From positions 1,426,001-1,490,000 of the forward strand of contig JAWWNJ010000018.1 in assembly GCA_037176885.1 (NCBI GenBank): a stretch of DNA of 64,000 nt, in the 5' to 3' direction. This document shows, piece by piece, positions 10,301-19,899 of the stretch. Within the stretch, counting starts at the first letter, position 1. Every line of letters begins with the position of its first letter. The notes beneath the pieces were generated by a model. The model had not been told where the DNA came from. It saw only the letters and a list, made by a program, of their open reading frames with translations, and did not search any database. The position numbers and the translations under genes were made by a program. Source of the DNA: Favolaschia claudopus (taxonomy: Eukaryota; Basidiomycota; Agaricomycetes; Agaricales; Mycenaceae).

Positions 10301-10992
10301 GAACAGCTACAGACACACAAAAAAATCCTCGGAGGATCCAGGGAGTACCAAGAAGCTGTATTCTCACGTCTGTAAAACAGTCGCGAGGAAAGGAACTTTT
10401 AGGAAGCCCAAATTCTTCGCAGATAGTCGTCGAAAAAGGGAAAGAAGACATTGACATGGCAGCACCGGCGCATCTGCCAAAATTGTGTTCCCATCAACCT
10501 GGGATCAAGCGGACTGTCTCTGGATCAAGCGGAAATCCCTCGCATCACTCGGAGTCACAATATATCACGCATTTATTGATTACATCAAAACGCTCTCGAG
10601 CACAGCTTATTGCTTTTCGGTGACGGCTCCAAGAGTCGAGTGATCTCTGGATCGTGGAATTTGATGTGGCCACGCGAGGTGGCGTTGATTGACATCGGAT
10701 TTTGCCGAATTCAATAAAGGCAGTGGATTTCAAGCTGCTCTCAGCAGACAGCCACATCCTTTTATCAGCAAACCTGATTCATTTGTCCAGTTCCTTAAAG
10801 TGCTCGCACATCCAGCAGGAAAAACGACCCCATAGCATTGACCAAGTTCCGGGTAATCAAAAGCCGTTGATGCGGCTGACAAAGAGTTGCCTTTTCCAGG
10901 GGGGGGGGTGGGTCGTGGGAACGTATCCGCGATCCAGAGATCGCTCGTCTCTTCGACGGCTCTGATAAAAGGGGGAGCAAGCTCCCCCAATC
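10251..10992 (-). repeat. Helitron-derived repeat, copy 2, with two insertions
   Basis: It matches 3613-4130 in blocks at 10251-10473, 10586-10629 and 10963-10992. The intervening pieces are a 112-bp insert (10474-10585, perhaps with CAT repeated at the ends, no inverted repeats) and the hAT-type MITE at 10630-10954. Confidence 0.7.
10630..10954. mobile_element. hAT-type MITE, 325 bp, 8-bp TSD
   Basis: Flanking copies of GACGGCTC lie at 10622-10629 and 10955-10962; the related repeat at 4092-4100 shows the single-copy empty site. The left end is CAAGAGTCGAGTGATCTCTG and the right end is its inverse with a few mismatches. No protein is encoded; an 11-G run lies near 10900. Confidence 0.8.
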
Positions 10993-11061
10993 AATCAATC
11001 ACACGACCTGTTGCCGAAATTCCCTCGGACTGTGGTTATCTCACCTCGGACTTCTCACACA

Positions 11062-11740
11062 ATGTCAACTGCGGCAAACTCGGCTTCTTCTGAGCTTTCC
11101 GGAGCAGAAGACTGGCCGATTTTTCATGTTAATGCTACAGTGGAACTGCGCCTACAGGGAGTCTACACTCTGCTTGAATCTGTTATCCTTGCTGCAAATG
11201 CAGCTGATGCCACTGTTGCTGCTGCTGCTGTTACTCCTCTGCCTGCCACAGCTCCTGTTGCTGGCGTAGCTTTCAAGGATACCCCTGGCGAACGTAATAG
11301 CCGCGCTTTAGGTGTCATTCAGAAGCTTCTTTCAGCAGAACTGCGCACAGAGTATGTCAACGAATCTAATGCTGGAATTCTCTGGGCCAAACTGCGCCAG
11401 CGCTTTGAAGCAGAAAATCGTGCCGATTCTGCAATGGGTGTTCTAGCAGAACTGTTTAGCACCAAGCTTACCAGACGATAGCTACTGGACAGGCATTAAA
11501 GGGAACATTGTGTCCTCTCTTGGTACAGGCATAACTTGGGATAAAGCTCGTGCTCGCCTGATTACTCTTGGTAAACTGCCAAAGAGTGAGAACAGCGACG
11601 ACACTGCTCTAGCTGCTAAATCCACAAACCCTGGCAAAGGAAAGCCATCTGCCAAGGGCGATAAACATTGCCTTATACATGGACAAAACAAATCCCATAC
11701 TTCCGATAACTGCTATCAGTTGAAGAATCTAGCGCTGTAA
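11062..11740 (+). pseudogene. Copia gag remnant
   Basis: The frame from ATG 11062 (MSTAANSASSELSGAEDW) to 11481 has the usual Copia capsid pattern: an aromatic start domain, ALGVIQKLLSAEL, and ILWAKLRQRFE. It stops at TAG near 11479. A second frame (11510-11740) has a short zinc-knuckle-like CLIHGQNKSHTSDNC and a lysine/serine-rich tail. The gap between them lacks the expected central gag helices, so an internal deletion and frameshift are likely. No protease or polymerase follows. Confidence 0.75.
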
Positions 11741-13016
11741 GGGCAACAGCTGCCAGGGCGTGAGACCCGAGGTACTCAAGAGTCCAACAAGCACTGGGCA
11801 GAGGGAGAATCCTTAGAGGGCTAGCTACAACAAGAGGAAGAGTGTCTACTCACCTGGGCAGAGGGAGAATCCTTAGAGAACAGAGTAAGGAGTCTCCATG
11901 CCCAGGCGTCACGGTAAAAGGGCGCGTGATGCGTAACTTCTCACGGGGTGTGAGAACTATGTAGTAGCACAGCATCTATGATGTGATATCAATGATCAGA
12001 TGATCCAACAGTAGCAGGGAGCCAGGGATATGCCCAGAAGAGGGAGGACCACAATACTGGTCCAGAGATCGTAGACCGACGAAGGCCCGGAGATACCCTG
12101 TGGTCCGCGGAGCGTGGGAAACCGGAGCCGGAGTCCGGAGGGCCGGAGCTCGGGGCCCGGAGGGTCGGGGAACCGGAGGAATAGAGCCCAGGGAACCCGG
12201 GAAGGGCGCTAGAGCCAGGGCGAGACAGCGGGAGCATCGAGGCTTGGGTGACAGAACCGCTGGGGCTTGGCCCAGTTCCGGGGGAGCGTGGGAAGCCGGC
12301 CCGGGGACCGGGGGACCGGAGCCAGAAGGCCGGAGGTCCGGACGACCAGAGCTCGGGGTACCAGAGCTCTCGGAGGGCTAGAAGTCTGACCGGAAGACCA
12401 GTCGGGAACCGGGTTGCGCTGAGCACTAGCTGTAGGAGCGCAGGGTCGACAGGAGTCTGTCGAGGAGCGGAACGGAGGCATACTGTACGTAAGGACAGCA
12501 TGTGGCATGGGTCTCTACGGCAATAGGCCATGCACAGGGAACGGGGGGTCGGAAGGAGGAAGATGTGACGAAGGGGGAAGTCTGGAGGGAGCTAGTAGTG
12601 TTCCCAAGAAGGCTGGAGTGATGCAAGGAATAGCGGAGCGGGTCGGGGAAGCGGGGGGTTCCCCTGACAAGCGCAGGGATCAAAAGACTCCAAGAAGAAT
12701 GACAAGCAGAAGTCTGAGAAAGCGAGACCCAGAAAGCGCCGTGACAAGGCAAATGCCTCTGCTACTATCTAACTTATCAGGAAAAACCGAAATTGCGCCA
12801 GAGACCGCCAAAGACCGCCATAGCGCCACAGAGACGTCAAAGTCGTCATAGTGGATCATTCAGCCTCAGAGAAACCTGGGAGGGGTGTAGCCAGATCCAT
12901 AGACACCCAAAGTAGGTCCAAGTAGCCAAAGTCATAACGCTCCTAGTGCTTAAAGTGGTCGAAGTAGCTCAGAGTACACATAGAAAAGGCTTGAAAAAAT
13001 GATATATTGTGCAAAA
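11741..13016. other. Low-complexity, C/G/A-rich spacer with direct repeats
   Basis: A 25-bp direct repeat starting CTGGGCAGAGGGAGAATCC occurs at 11794-11818 and 11854-11878. From about 12100 to 12400 the sequence is dense in CCGGAG/GGGAACCGG variants; open frames on both strands follow from this composition and are not credible genes. It may be the decayed interior of the Copia element upstream. Confidence 0.45.
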
Positions 13017-13422
13017 CTAAGACAGTGATAATAATAGAGAGACTAGCCAAGCACGAGCGACGCCTGTTGCGGCACAAGGAATCTGCAATTTAGGACTGAC
13101 GAACGATGCACGGCGGTTGAAGGCTCGCGGAACCGATCCAGGAAAATGGAATTCATCGATGAGACGTCGGCGATTGGTCTTGAGCAGGTTAGACGTCACG
13201 GAAGCGCCACCAAGGACCGAAGATCTTGAAGATAAACGACGAAGCAGGACTATAACCTGAGCAATTTGAAGCTGAGTTGAAGCCAGATCAAAATTTCGGA
13301 GCGGCCGCATGAGATTGAGGTCGTTGTGTGAATAAATTTCAGAGGTTAGATGATAGGTTGATTAGGGTTAATTGATGGGGAGACTCTTCTTCTTGCGAAT
13401 CTGATACTTGTGGTACCGCCGT
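13017..13422. other. No gene recognised
   Basis: The minus frame 13017-13310 is open but has no family resemblance. Confidence 0.3.
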
Positions 13423-13530
13423 GGCTGTCTCGGTAACCCAGACGTTCCGGTGATCCGCGCCACGCGAGTTCGGGTAAAAGCGCGCGCAGCGCGCAAAAGA
13501 TGCTCTCACGTCTGGGTTACCGAGACAGCC
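13423..13530. mobile_element. Short foldback MITE, 108 bp
   Basis: Perfect 23-bp inverted ends begin GGCTGTCTCGGTAACCCAG and are flanked by GCCGT on both sides (13418-13422 and 13531-13535). The centre is a GCGCGC-rich loop. A related inverted pair around CCCAGACGTTCC may exist at about 39213 and 39328. Confidence 0.75.
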
Positions 13531-14480
13531 GCCGTGGGTATGTTGACGGGTTCGGCTAGCTGCGGATTGGGTAGGCAACAAAGAAGACAGCCCAAGCGCA
13601 TGTTGAAGGGTCCCGACAAAGGGCCAGAGAATTAATCGCAGGTGCTTGGTTGGCTGGGGTAAGGGGCGGGCGCAAGTAAGCGGAGAAAGCGTTGCGGAAA
13701 CTTCACGAGAGACGGCAGTAGAGCGTATCCGCAACCCACCAAACCTCTTCGCATCAAGGAAATGTCAAAAAAGTGATGGGTGATTTTAGAAATTTGGAAC
13801 GACCTAAACGGGAATCGCGGCCTAACTTTCGGATGCTTGAGCTTCAACCAGTGGCTCAAAAAACAAGCAGAAAAAACTGGTGGATGGCTGAGGGAGTACA
13901 CAGCAGTTCACAGTCAAAATAATGGCAAAACGCCCATAGAATCGAGCACCACTAAGTGAAAAGGCTCTTTGCATCGCATCAACAGTTTGACATCGCTTAA
14001 AAGTGCGAGCTGATCTCAGAAAAGTGAAAAGCTGTTTTGGGGCTTGCCAATGCGGATACGCTCTAGTCAGATGTCAATATACCATGGCAAAGTGCTGTAA
14101 TCGCGGATCAAAGAAAGGGCGGGAACTGGTGTTTCGTGGGAGGACGAGACAAGATGACGGCGCCGCACATTGAGTGACTTCGAGAATCTTGAAAGCTTGC
14201 AACCAGGAGAAGAGGAGTTTGGGTATTGCGGTAGCAGCCAGGGGAGAAAAGGGGAGAAACTACTAGCGCATGCGGAGAATGGTTGGTGGAGACGGAAAAG
14301 GCGGTGAGGTAAAACAAGGGATGCGTGTGACTAGGCCGGTCAAACATCTTGACGAGGAGAGCGGTGGGCGAGACAGTGCTATGTCCGGAGAGCACTACTT
14401 GCACTCTACTTGTAGCCTTGAGTGAGCTTGATATGTCGTAGTACATGTACTGCGAAAAGCGGCGGCGGGTTTGTTGTGCA
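13531..14480. other. No gene recognised
   Basis: Minus frames at 13632-13901 and 14108-14533 are open, but no domain or start context supports them. Confidence 0.3.
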
Positions 14481-14765
14481 AGGTTGGATTTTAAACTCGC
14501 GCCGGGAACTTTGGCACAATGTGACAATGTCACCAGTTCCCGGCGCTCACACGTTCGATTCCCAGGACTGCCAACCTTTTAAAATCATGTTTTGTTCCAT
14601 CCTGTGTAAAAGTAGGCCTCGCGGCGGCCACGCACGCGGCGATCGGAAAGCCCCGCGCAGCGGTCGGGGTCTGGGGTGGAAAACCCCAGCCGTCCGGGCC
14701 GGCGCCCGCAACCAAATTCAAGGTGTGTTTAACAGCCAAAAAGAAAAAAAAAAAAAAAAAAAAAA
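14481..14765 (+). repeat. Foldback / SINE-like repeat ending in poly-A
   Basis: A nested inverted repeat (AAGGTTGG...CCAACCTT outside, GCGCCGGGAACT...AGTTCCCGGCGC inside) is followed by GC-rich sequence and a poly-A run at 14744-14765. The block CGTTCGATTCCC resembles a pol III B box with one mismatch but no A box is clear. Related pieces recur at 52436-52500 and, inverted, near 52709-52735. A retrotransposed origin is inferred from the poly-A only. Confidence 0.4.
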
Positions 14766-14771
14766 CATTTA

Positions 14772-16554
14772 TGTTGAAGTGTGTTCGCGTCCAGCCGCGA
14801 CAGTCCGTAGATCCGCGATAACCTCATGTAAATTAGTGATACAAATCATCGATTCTTTTGTCTTTTGCACTCATCCCGCCTCTGCGCGTCGCTGCCCCGG
14901 TGTTGATATCCAACAGGTTATGGGCCTATAGCTCGCTACCTTTTGAAGATCTATCCAGGACTTTTTGTTAATTGCTCGCTGTCACGATCAGCACCCGGTT
15001 TTTCGCACCAATTTCTTTGTCTATCTTTCACTGCAACTCGGATTCGCGTCGACCATGGTTAAACCATCGGATATCTCGAAACTTGAAGGAGCGGAGAATT
15101 TTTGGACTTGGAAGGCTGATGCCTCGTCTTTGTTGTTGACTGAAGGTCTTTGGGATGCGGTCGATCCCCTGGTTAATGTTCCAAACGGTGCCGTACAAAT
15201 GCGCACTTGGTCCCAAAATAATGCTAAAGCTCATGGGATGCTCTATCTCACCCTGAGCCAGAGCGTGAAGGAGAAGGTCAATAATGCCAGCCTTGGCGTT
15301 AACGGTCGTTTGCTTTGGGCCACTTTGGATTCGTACTACACCACCGCCGATCCCGCTACTCGCTCCACCTTGATGTCCAAGTTCCATGGGGTCTCCCACA
15401 ATGTCATGCAGCCCGCCAATACGTTTCTCCAGGCCGTCTTCACTGCCGAGAACCGTCTCACCGCAATTGCTGCGACCCTGCCGGCTCACATGGTTCAGGA
15501 TAAAATCCTGAGCGGTCTTTCCTCTGCGTATTCACCCATCATCACTATCCTGCAGCACGAGTCCCCCCAGCGCGATGTCCAGTCCATGATCAATGCCATC
15601 AATGCTTAGGAACGCTCTGATGTTCAGCGTTCTGATTCGCTTATCCAGGCTGCTCGGAACGCCTTCGCAGCCTATAATCCGAATCACGGGGGTGATGTCG
15701 CTGAAGCTCATCTCGCTCGCAATCGGACCCAGCGTACCTCATCCGGAAAACCCTATTCCCACTCCCTACCTCTAACGACAAATTTGACTGGACCAACACG
15801 AAGAATCGCACCGACGTCTGCTATAGATGTGGTCTTCCCGGTCATTTTGCCCAATTCTGCATTTCGATCATGCCCGATGATGTCCGCCGTCGCATTCTTC
15901 GTAATCGCGAGGACAACGCCCAGGTTGCTCCAGATGCTCGGGATTCGGACTCGGAAACTGTTGCCTTTGCCGCCGCCGGCGAACATGCTTTCTCCGCCCT
16001 GCTTGACCTCCCTAACGAGATCAACATGGATACCTTGTCCCCGGAAGCCACTGAGGCCTTTGCTGCTGCCTACTGCCAACCCCATCCGCCTCCAGCTCTC
16101 GTTGCTAGCCTTGCTTTCCGTGAGGAGCAAGCTGCCCTTGCACACGTGCAGAATTCCCCTTCCGCTTCTGCCACCTCTAGCCCTGCGACGAGCCCGTCTA
16201 AGAAGAAAAAGAAGAAGAAGAAGAAGTCGGCCTCGACCGCAGCGTCGGTCCAACGTCGGTCACTCATACGGTCGAAGAAATCGAGGCGGCGTTGGAAAGT
16301 GTATCTCTTGCCGAAGATCCCGCGAACGTCTCAGATGCCGGAACGGATTACACGATGTAAGACTTTCCAAACTACGGGGGTGTCTCGTCTGCGGGGGTGT
16401 GTTGAAGTGTGTTCGCGTCCAGCCGAGACAGTCCGTAGATCCGCGTTCAACACGCGATAACCTCATGTAAATTAGTGATACAAATCATCGATTCTTTTGT
16501 CTTTTGCACTCATCCCGCCTCTGCGCGTCGCTGCCCCGGTGTTGATATCCAACA
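14772..16554 (+). mobile_element. Gag-only Copia-type LTR retrotransposon with TSD
   Basis: LTRs 14772-14915 (144 bp) and 16400-16554 (155 bp) start TGTTGAAGTGTG and end ATATCCAACA. The right one has an extra 11-bp TTCAACACGCG piece. TSD ATTTA lies at 14767-14771 and 16555-16559. GGTTATGGGCC follows the left LTR (primer site) and a G-rich tract GCGGGGGTG precedes the right LTR. The interior codes only for gag, so the element depended on a helper for polymerase functions. Confidence 0.9.
15055..16350 (+). pseudogene. gag of the 14772-16554 element
   Basis: The ATG at 15055 sits in GACCATGG context. Residues 1-185 follow the Copia capsid pattern (FWTWKADA, WSQNNAKAHGMLYLTLS, LLWATLDSYY, FLQAVFTAENRLTAI). 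A TAG at 15607 interrupts it; the frame then continues (ERSDVQRSDSLIQAARNAF) until about 15770, where the zinc knuckle CYRCGLPGHFAQFC appears in another frame. The C-terminal part is acidic/alanine-rich, then has about nine lysines (near 16200-16225). The stop and frameshift mean it is inactive or depends on recoding; simple decay is more likely. Confidence 0.8.
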
Positions 16555-16559
16555 ATTTA

Positions 16560-17441
16560 GGCCCGTGAACTATGCCCAAAGACTCGGAAGCTTTGGAGAT
16601 GATTCAGGTGAACGAACAGAAGAATTTACATCCTTGGCAAGCGGCAGCTCCACGCAGTGGTGCTCCGCAAACATTGACAAGGATGTAGCAACCGTTCTGC
16701 GGGAATCCGTGCTGCATTTGAACAAATCAACTTAAAATGTTGCTCTGCCGGGCCGACGCTTCTACCTCGGCATCTCGGCACTGAGTGCCAGCATTTCGAG
16801 GCGCAATCGCAAAATTTACGGCCAGAGTACATCCAAAACTCTTCAAATTCCCCCTTTTCCCTCTCCTTCTCTTTCCCTTTTTAGACAATTTTTTGCAATT
16901 CTTTTGGGCAGCAACACACATCTACTGAGATGGAGCATCGAAAATTAAAACACGGCGGTCTATCTTTCAGTGCGCTCCTTGACCTGACTTCTTTCTGTAT
17001 CAACTTCTGGGACGGCGGTCCTTAAACGTACCTCAGCATTAACGACACACGACTGAGTACTGAGGACCCTCCTGGACCACGAGAGGGTTTCGGGAACGCG
17101 ACCATGTCCGAACTGCGCTGTTGCGGCGCAGGGGAAAAAGGTATCTGTGCCGCTTAGAACACTCAGCGATATATTATGCCCTGACAGCTGCGAGCGCAGC
17201 GAGTGGCCCGTGCCGAAGGCAGGGAGCTAAAGCTCGTATCTTACAAAAAAAAAAAAAAAAAAAAATCACGTGGTCCTATCAGAACCTTCCATCTCCCTCT
17301 TTTAATAATTTCTATAATTAATAATATAATATTTTCTATAAGATTGCGTCGTGTCTGTCCGAAGCCCTTACCCCCATTTGTGCGCGGTATCCCAATCACG
17401 GGCCGAAGTTCCGAAGCGGTAAGATTTAACCCTCGCGCTAT
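16560..17441. other. No gene; poly-A and GC palindrome
   Basis: About 16640-16680 (inverted) matches 52630-52680. Around 17187-17240 a GC-hairpin phrase is the inverse of 18890-18950 and runs into 21 A at 17245-17265, like the tail of a retrotransposed copy. Nothing else is recognised. Confidence 0.4.
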
Positions 17442-17801
17442 TTGAGCTCGCAGTGGTGCGTAGATGAGACTTCACATTCCGCGAATCAATTTCCATTTCC
17501 AACCACAAGGGTTCAATTTCGTTGTCCATCGCAAGCAAATACCTCTCGCACTTTGCTACGCAACGACGTTCAATGGTTGCAAGGTTTAACGGTCCGGAAA
17601 TCAGGAATTGACCTCCGTCGACCAGTGTTTTCGCATGTTCAATTATATTCGGCCATGACGCGAGTTCCAAGTGCCGGAAACGTTTTGATTCTGAAGAACC
17701 CGGATGATAGCTCCACTAGCACTACTTACCAACATTGTATGGAAAGAGCTATTGCTTTACAGCAGTTTGCAGATGTAATGACACCACGTCGCATCACATG
17801 A
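17442..17801 (+). pseudogene. Helitron/PIF1-type helicase C-terminal fragment
   Basis: The frame includes QGLTV, GIDLRRP and VFSHVQLYSAMTRV, the conserved end of PIF1-family helicases (usual form VFSHGQLYVALSRV), then NVLILKNPDD. Upstream motifs are absent and the preceding residues look frame-damaged. This is a different Helitron lineage from the one at 26-33 kb, which has LPFVAISRVKTLAG in this place. Confidence 0.65.
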
Positions 17802-18024
17802 GAAGAAAGCACAAAAAACACGTCTTCTTCTCTCCTTCGTATCTCTCTCGTTTCGACGACAAATAGCATGATTTTGGTATCGGAGGACTCGCCGTAATCC
17901 GGGCTTCAAAACGACTATCTTTTATCGCCGAAATCCTGACTTCATTTTGGCCGACATCCACCTTGCTCGTCATCGTCATCGCCGTCTTGGACGCAATTCT
18001 GGAGAGAATGCCTCGTGTGTAGGC
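17755..18024 (+). repeat. Inverted duplication, arm 1
   Basis: The arm is homologous but not identical to the reverse complement of 18535-18813 (for example the shared CAGTTTGCAGATGTAATGAC and TTTTGGCCGACATCCAC). It begins inside the helicase fragment. Confidence 0.7.
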
Positions 18025-18534
18025 GCGTTAGGTAGGCAGTTCTAGTCGCTTTCAATCTATATGCATTTGTAGCGCGGATTCCGGTTAGATAACTTATTGT
18101 TCTCGTGTCTCTTCTCTACTTCCACCATGATCACAGTTTTGTTCTCTGGTTTTGTAACTTTTGTTCCTTCTCAGGCGCGCGTAACAATTCCCTGCCGTGC
18201 GGTGTATAGCACCAGTGGGGTGCGTCCTCAAAAGGAAAGGACGCTAATTTTTCGCCAAATTTCGCTGTGGCGTATTCTATTTTTTTTCTCGTTTGCCACT
18301 GGAGCCTGCGTGGCTTACTTACTATTAGCCACTTTGTACCACACATACAATACTAAGCATGCCAGATGACTATTTTCTGGAGATCTTAAGACTCATTCTG
18401 TGTGCATAACGCTGCTATGCACATGGAGTAAGATCAAATGGTCCCAAACAAATTATTCTGATAAGTTGTTATATACACCCGGCAGCCACAATTTAAACTT
18501 GCACATATGCCAAGAGCGACCAAAAATGCCTTTC
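18025..18534. other. Spacer between inverted arms; no gene recognised
   Basis: One plus frame (18097-18369) is open and hydrophobic, but no family resemblance is visible. Confidence 0.3.
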
Positions 18535-18813
18535 AAGTGCGCCTACACATGGGCGATTCCGTCCAGAATCGCGCCGAGCGCGACAATGTTGGAGAAGCTG
18601 GATGTCAAGTGGATGTCGGCCAAAAAGAAAGTCGGAATTTTGCCAATAAAATACCAGCGTCTCGAGGCCCGGACTAAGGCGACCTCATACATACAAGAGT
18701 AGTCGAGATTGGGCAAGAAACGAGCAAGAACGAGGCGATACAAGAAGACGTGTTTTTCGTGCTTTCTTTACATGTGATGCGACGTGGTGTCATTACATCT
18801 GCAAACTGCTGTA
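18535..18813 (-). repeat. Inverted duplication, arm 2
   Basis: It pairs with 17755-18024. On the minus strand it keeps an open frame (18743 to 18543) with a hydrophobic end, FFLADIHLTSS...GAILDGIAHV, whose equivalent in arm 1 is broken. The product is not recognised. Confidence 0.65.
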
Positions 18814-18854
18814 ATATTCAACACAAGCTCCATGCTCATGCCAAAAGTGGGAGA

Positions 18855-19080
18855 CGGCGCGAAGCGCCGTCGACCGCTTGTAATGATATATGATACAAGC
18901 TTGAGCACCCCGCCTTCGGCAGGGCCGGCTCGCTGCGCTCGCGTCCCTACCTACGGGGGGTACACAGCTTGTCGGGGCTCCGCCCCAAACCCCGCCTGGA
19001 TTTTTTTTGCTGGATTCCTTGCCCGCGGCGCCGCACTGCCGCTCGCTGCACTCGCCGGCGCGCGGCGCCGGGGACCGCGT
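18855..19080. repeat. Cluster of GC-rich palindromes
   Basis: Several short perfect hairpins follow each other: GACGGCGCGAAGCGCCGTC, GCCTTCGGC, GGGGCTCCGCCCC, CTCGCTGCGCTCG and CCGGCGCGCGGCGCCGG. A second, shorter version of the 18890-18950 part is inverted at 17187-17240. The pattern resembles mobile GC clusters known from some organelle genomes, but the surroundings are nuclear-type transposon sequence. Confidence 0.65.
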
Positions 19081-19241
19081 GTGAGTTTCAACATCTCGAC
19101 AGCCGGTTGTGTTGTAGGATGTTGGCAAAACCCCGTGATTTTCTGTCAAAAGTCACGCGACTGATGGGAGCCCAGTTTCTCATGCTTTAGCTGCAAACTG
19201 TTTGCCAGTGGAATTGAAAATTACCAAGAAGAGAATAGAGA

Positions 19242-19372
19242 GTTTGTGCGAGCGACCCAGGTCGCTTTTCGACCGCTCAGATCTCCGCAACGACAGATAC
19301 CAGGTGGGAGCTCTAAGCGACCTCGAAGAGTATTGCCATGGGGCATTCCGAGGTCGCTGGGACCTCACACCT
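19242..19372 (+). repeat. GGTCGCT foldback element, partial copy
   Basis: It starts GTTTGTGCGAGCGACCCAGG and contains repeated AGCGACC/GGTCGCT palindromes; it matches the inverse of 59224-59415 up to the region CTGGGACCTCACACCTG, where it is truncated. Confidence 0.7.
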
Positions 19373-19692
19373 GTGACTGGCTAATAAATGTCTCTTAATG
19401 AGACATGGATATTATAGAAATATATATCTTGGTTCTTGTGGCTTCGAACGGATAAAAATGAGGGCTTGTCACACAATGTCACACAGAGGTGACCCGCCAT
19501 GATGCCCCGCCGGACTTCACAAATTTGAGCCGCCACACCCATTTTGGTGCTACCGGCCGGCCACCGGCGCTCTTTTAGGCAAAATATCTAGAGATTGGTT
19601 AAGGCAGATTTTTATTGCTCGCCCGGCACCCGATGCCGACACAAATATTCCAGGACATGAGGCAGTCAAAAAAAAATCGGTCTTAACCAATA

Positions 19693-19877
19693 GGGGCGCT
19701 CAATTCTCAGCTCGTCAGCTCGTCTCGTACAGAAAATAATTAATTTGCTGATGGATTGATCAAAATATGACGAGGAGTGGAGCGAGAGGCGGAGTGGGAT
19801 CACCGTCTCATCAGCTCATCAGGGAATTAATTATTTTCTGGATGAGACGAGCTGACGAGCTGAGAATTGAGCGCCCC
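19693..19877. mobile_element. TA-flanked hairpin MITE, 185 bp
   Basis: Inverted ends of at least 53 bp, starting GGGGCGCTCAATTCTCAGC, differ at only a few bases. TA flanks both sides (19691-19692, 19878-19879). Long perfect arms would fold into a stable hairpin if transcribed. Confidence 0.85.
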
Positions 19878-19899
19878 TAATCTCTTTAATCTCTAATTG

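Noticed and set aside
11989..12531. 180-codon minus frame rich in P, S, G and L
   Set aside because: It follows from the CCGGAG-rich repeats; overlapping plus frames are just as open.
14540..14575. Pol III B-box-like CGTTCGATTCCC suggesting a tRNA or SINE
   Set aside because: No A box, cloverleaf or tRNA-length fold could be made; only noted as SINE-like because of the poly-A.
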